This document shows, in pieces, positions 6,542 through 8,147 of a stretch of 8,147 nucleotides of DNA; positions within the stretch are counted from its first letter, which is position 1; every line of letters starts with the position of its first letter. The DNA is from Chlorobiota bacterium. GTDB lineage: Bacteria; Bacteroidota; Bacteroidia; Bacteroidales; B39-G9. The stretch is from the NCBI GenBank assembly GCA_030632095.1, contig DAOVJU010000138.1:1-8147 (forward strand), written 5' to 3'. The notes beneath the pieces were generated by a model. The model was not told the DNA's origin. It did no database searches and saw only the letters and a program-made list of their open reading frames with translations. A program made the translations under genes and the position numbers.

Positions 6542-6549
6542 TATTTTTG
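6542..6549 (+). promoter_or_regulatory. Candidate -7 element for the YihY/BrkB gene
   Basis: TATTTTTG is an exact match to the Bacteroidetes -7 consensus TAnnTTTG and lies 31 bases before the ATG at 6581, implying a start point near 6556 and a leader of about 25 bases. No well-spaced TTG element lies upstream; the closest (6516-6518) is 23 bases away instead of about 19 and belongs to the end of the inverted-repeat element. The gene probably has its own promoter here. Confidence 0.45.
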
Positions 6550-6580
6550 ATTTCTAGCATATTAATAATAACAAGCAGTT

Positions 6581-7900
6581 ATGTTTAAAAAAATACTTCA
6601 ATTTATTAAAGAAGAAGTTTGGATTATTCAACTTTCAAAACAACCATGGAAAAAATCCTTGCCATTAAGAATTTTAAGAATAATTCTTCTTGCCATTCGT
6701 GGTTTTAAAGAAGACCAGGTTCAGATCCGGGCTTCTGCATTAACATTGTTTACTTTATTGTCAATTGTGCCATTGGCTGCCATGGCATTTGGATTTGCCC
6801 AACTATTTGGTTTTGAAAAAACCCTTGAAAAGCAACTAATGGAATACTTTGCCGGTCAACAAGAAGTTATGGAATGGATATTGCAATTTGCACAATCATT
6901 TTTAGCAAATATTAAAGGTGGGGTAATAGTGGGGATTGGTGCAATCATTTTATTCTGGTCGGTAATTAGTGTTTTAAGCAATATAGAAAAATCATTTAAT
7001 GCTATATGGCAAGTACAAAAAGCACGCGTATGGATAAGAAAATTTACCGATTATATTTCAATTATGTTAATTGCAATTATTTTAATACCATTATCAAGCA
7101 GTGCTACAGTTTTTATCACAACTCAAATAGAAACAATTACCCGGGAAGTTGATCTTTTAGGATACATTAGTCCAATATTTATAAGATCAATGCAACTTTT
7201 GCCTTATATTTTTATGTGGTTATTACTGACAATTTTATACATGGTAATGCCAAATACCAAAGTTAATTTTAAGTCAGCTTTAATTGCCGGAGTTATTGCA
7301 GGTTCTATTTTTCAGTTTACACAGTGGGGATATATTCATTTTCAAATTGGAGTTTCACGTTATGGAGCGGTGTATGGTAGTTTTGCCGCTTTTCCGCTGT
7401 TTTTAATCTGGCTGCAGATAAGCTGGCTGATAATTCTTTTAGGGGCTGAAATTTCATTTGCCGATCAAAATGTTCAGAGTTATGAGTTTGAAAGTGAGTC
7501 GCATAACATTAGTAATTCTTATAAAAAGCTAATTGCTTTGATGGTAACTAATGTTGCTGTAAAAACATTTGAAAAAGGAGAAAAAGCCTTAACAGCGCCT
7601 GAAATCTCTCAACGACTGGAAATTCCAATCCGGTTAGTTAAAAGATCAATTAATGAATTAATAGCTGCGGGAATTTTAAACGACACATCAACTCAAGATC
7701 AAAAAGGAAACGCCTATCAACCGGCAAGTGATATTGCTCAATTAAGTATAGCCAATGTATTAAATTCATTGGATGATAAAGGAACCGACAAGCTTTCCTT
7801 ACCAGATAATGAAGCAATAATAAACCTGAGAAACAAATTAGAAACTCTTAGAAAGCAGCAAATTGGATCAGAAGGAAATGTTTTGTTGAAGGATATTTAA
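6581..7900 (+). CDS. YihY/virulence factor BrkB family membrane protein with C-terminal winged-helix-like tail
   Basis: The 439-residue protein has a BrkB/YihY membrane domain at about 30-295. Six hydrophobic segments lie near 52-75, 114-133, 157-182, 204-225, 232-252 and 265-290. The family's hallmark N-terminal pattern is present (RASALTLFTLLSIVPL, 50-65), as is the loop-helix motif YGAVYGSFAAFPLFLIWLQISW (261-282). E. coli YihY was once misnamed ribonuclease BN; the family's role is still unclear, with suggestions of transport or serum resistance. The family core is about 290 residues, and here some 140 extra residues follow. At 314-370, APEISQRLEIPIRLVKRSINELIAAGIL reads as a winged-helix DNA-binding-like fold, and the rest of the tail is polar (about 371-439). 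Such tails occur in other YihY homologues. The gene ends 4 bases before the stop of the convergent toxin remnant. Confidence 0.87.
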   Translation: MFKKILQFIKEEVWIIQLSKQPWKKSLPLRILRIILLAIRGFKEDQVQIRASALTLFTLLSIVPLAAMAFGFAQLFGFEKTLEKQLMEYFAGQQEVMEWILQFAQSFLANIKGGVIVGIGAIILFWSVISVLSNIEKSFNAIWQVQKARVWIRKFTDYISIMLIAIILIPLSSSATVFITTQIETITREVDLLGYISPIFIRSMQLLPYIFMWLLLTILYMVMPNTKVNFKSALIAGVIAGSIFQFTQWGYIHFQIGVSRYGAVYGSFAAFPLFLIWLQISWLIILLGAEISFADQNVQSYEFESESHNISNSYKKLIALMVTNVAVKTFEKGEKALTAPEISQRLEIPIRLVKRSINELIAAGILNDTSTQDQKGNAYQPASDIAQLSIANVLNSLDDKGTDKLSLPDNEAIINLRNKLETLRKQQIGSEGNVLLKDI

Positions 7901-7904
7901 GTGC

Positions 7905-8042
7905 CTATGGAAATTTTTTGTAAATATCTTTACGGTGGGCAACGGTGATAAATCGAATCGTATCTCCAACAAGTTCTATTCCTATCCTATAAGTACTAAT
8001 TTTTGCTCGATAATAGGAATCGAATCCCTTAACCCGAATAAT
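7905..8042 (-). pseudogene. RelE/ParE-type toxin remnant, C-terminal half only
   Basis: Read on the minus strand, 46 codons end at TAG (7905-7907). The translation includes VKGFDSYYRAKIS, then TYRIGIELVGDTIRFITVAH and RKDIYKKFP. This is the usual C-terminal half of RelE/ParE-superfamily toxins: the GF-x-x-YYR strand, the YRIG(I/F)E strand, the DTI-x-F-x-x-V strand and the closing HRKDIY-x-x-FP. Family members are about 85-100 residues, and the N-terminal helices are missing. An in-frame TGA (8043-8045) precedes the frame, with no start codon after it. None of the three minus-strand frames further right shows the missing helices or an antitoxin. It is therefore a broken, probably inactive gene. 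It is convergent with the YihY gene, 4 bases from stop to stop. Confidence 0.75.
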
Positions 8043-8062
8043 TCATAATTATGTTGCAAAAA

Positions 8063-8124
8063 TGGGTGTAATGTATTATATTTAAAATAGTTACATACAA
8101 ATATAATTAAAAACACTACACCCA
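8063..8124. repeat. 62-base palindrome (long hairpin) next to the toxin break
   Basis: TGGGTGTAATGT (8063-8074) pairs with ACACTACACCCA (8113-8124) at 11 of 12 positions. Directly inside, ATTATATTT (8075-8083) pairs perfectly with AAATATAAT (8099-8107), leaving a 15-base loop and a 5-base bulge (8108-8112). It lies between the broken end of the toxin frame and an ATG at 8128. It could be the end region of an insertion sequence, a hairpin that limits translation of the following gene, or a palindromic repeat. Confidence 0.6.
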
Positions 8125-8127
8125 AAA

Positions 8128-8147
8128 ATGAAGACTAAAAATACACT
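8128..8147 (+). CDS. Possible start of a gene that leaves the window (6 codons seen)
   Basis: ATG at 8128 opens MKTKNT and continues past the right edge. Too little is present to identify it. It starts 4 bases after the long palindrome and beside a truncated toxin gene, which would suit a transposase gene near the left end of an inserted element; that is inference from position alone. No ribosome binding site is seen. Confidence 0.3.

Overview
The window is AT-rich bacterial DNA that looks like a chromosome segment from the phylum Bacteroidota (Bacteroidetes). Three things point there. The isomerase is the short (about 440-residue) glucose-6-phosphate isomerase and sits directly behind gpsA. 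Almost every start codon lacks a Shine-Dalgarno sequence. Several upstream regions carry matches to the Bacteroidetes promoter form (TTG about 18 bases upstream of TAnnTTTG). No marker gene (rRNA, ribosomal protein) is present, so the assignment is an inference.

Layout. Bases 44-172 hold a 42-residue single-pass membrane protein, the only gene here with a textbook ribosome binding site. It converges on a minus-strand SixA-type histidine phosphatase (300-791). A 301-base divergent spacer (792-1092) contains a nested inverted repeat and a candidate gpsA promoter. Six plus-strand genes follow: gpsA (1093-2091), pgi (2144-3454), a patatin-like phospholipase (3693-4577), a PlsC-type 1-acyl-glycerol-3-phosphate acyltransferase (4637-5380), an EamA/DMT transporter (5440-6357) and a YihY/BrkB membrane protein with a C-terminal winged-helix-like tail (6581-7900). 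At the right edge, a minus-strand remnant of a RelE/ParE-type toxin (7905-8042) is cut off at its N-terminal side. Next to it is a strong 62-base palindrome (8063-8124), then a start codon whose gene runs out of the window.

How the genes fit together. gpsA makes sn-glycerol-3-phosphate, the backbone of phospholipids. The PlsC-like enzyme acylates lysophosphatidate-type substrates, and the patatin-like protein probably removes acyl chains from lipids. Together with pgi at the glycolytic branch point, the plus-strand run links central carbon metabolism to membrane lipid synthesis and turnover. EamA and YihY are membrane proteins of unknown substrate and role. Spacers of 52-59 bases and possible internal promoters suggest several short transcription units rather than one operon.

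The genes are mostly ordinary housekeeping genes, and I see no new multi-gene system. The less ordinary material lies between genes: a 202-base palindromic element with short tandem units (3461-3662), an inverted-repeat element with inner direct repeats (6375-6517), GATATT-type repeats ahead of two genes, the nested palindrome at 894-978, and the broken toxin beside a palindrome at the right end, which may mark a mobile-element boundary.
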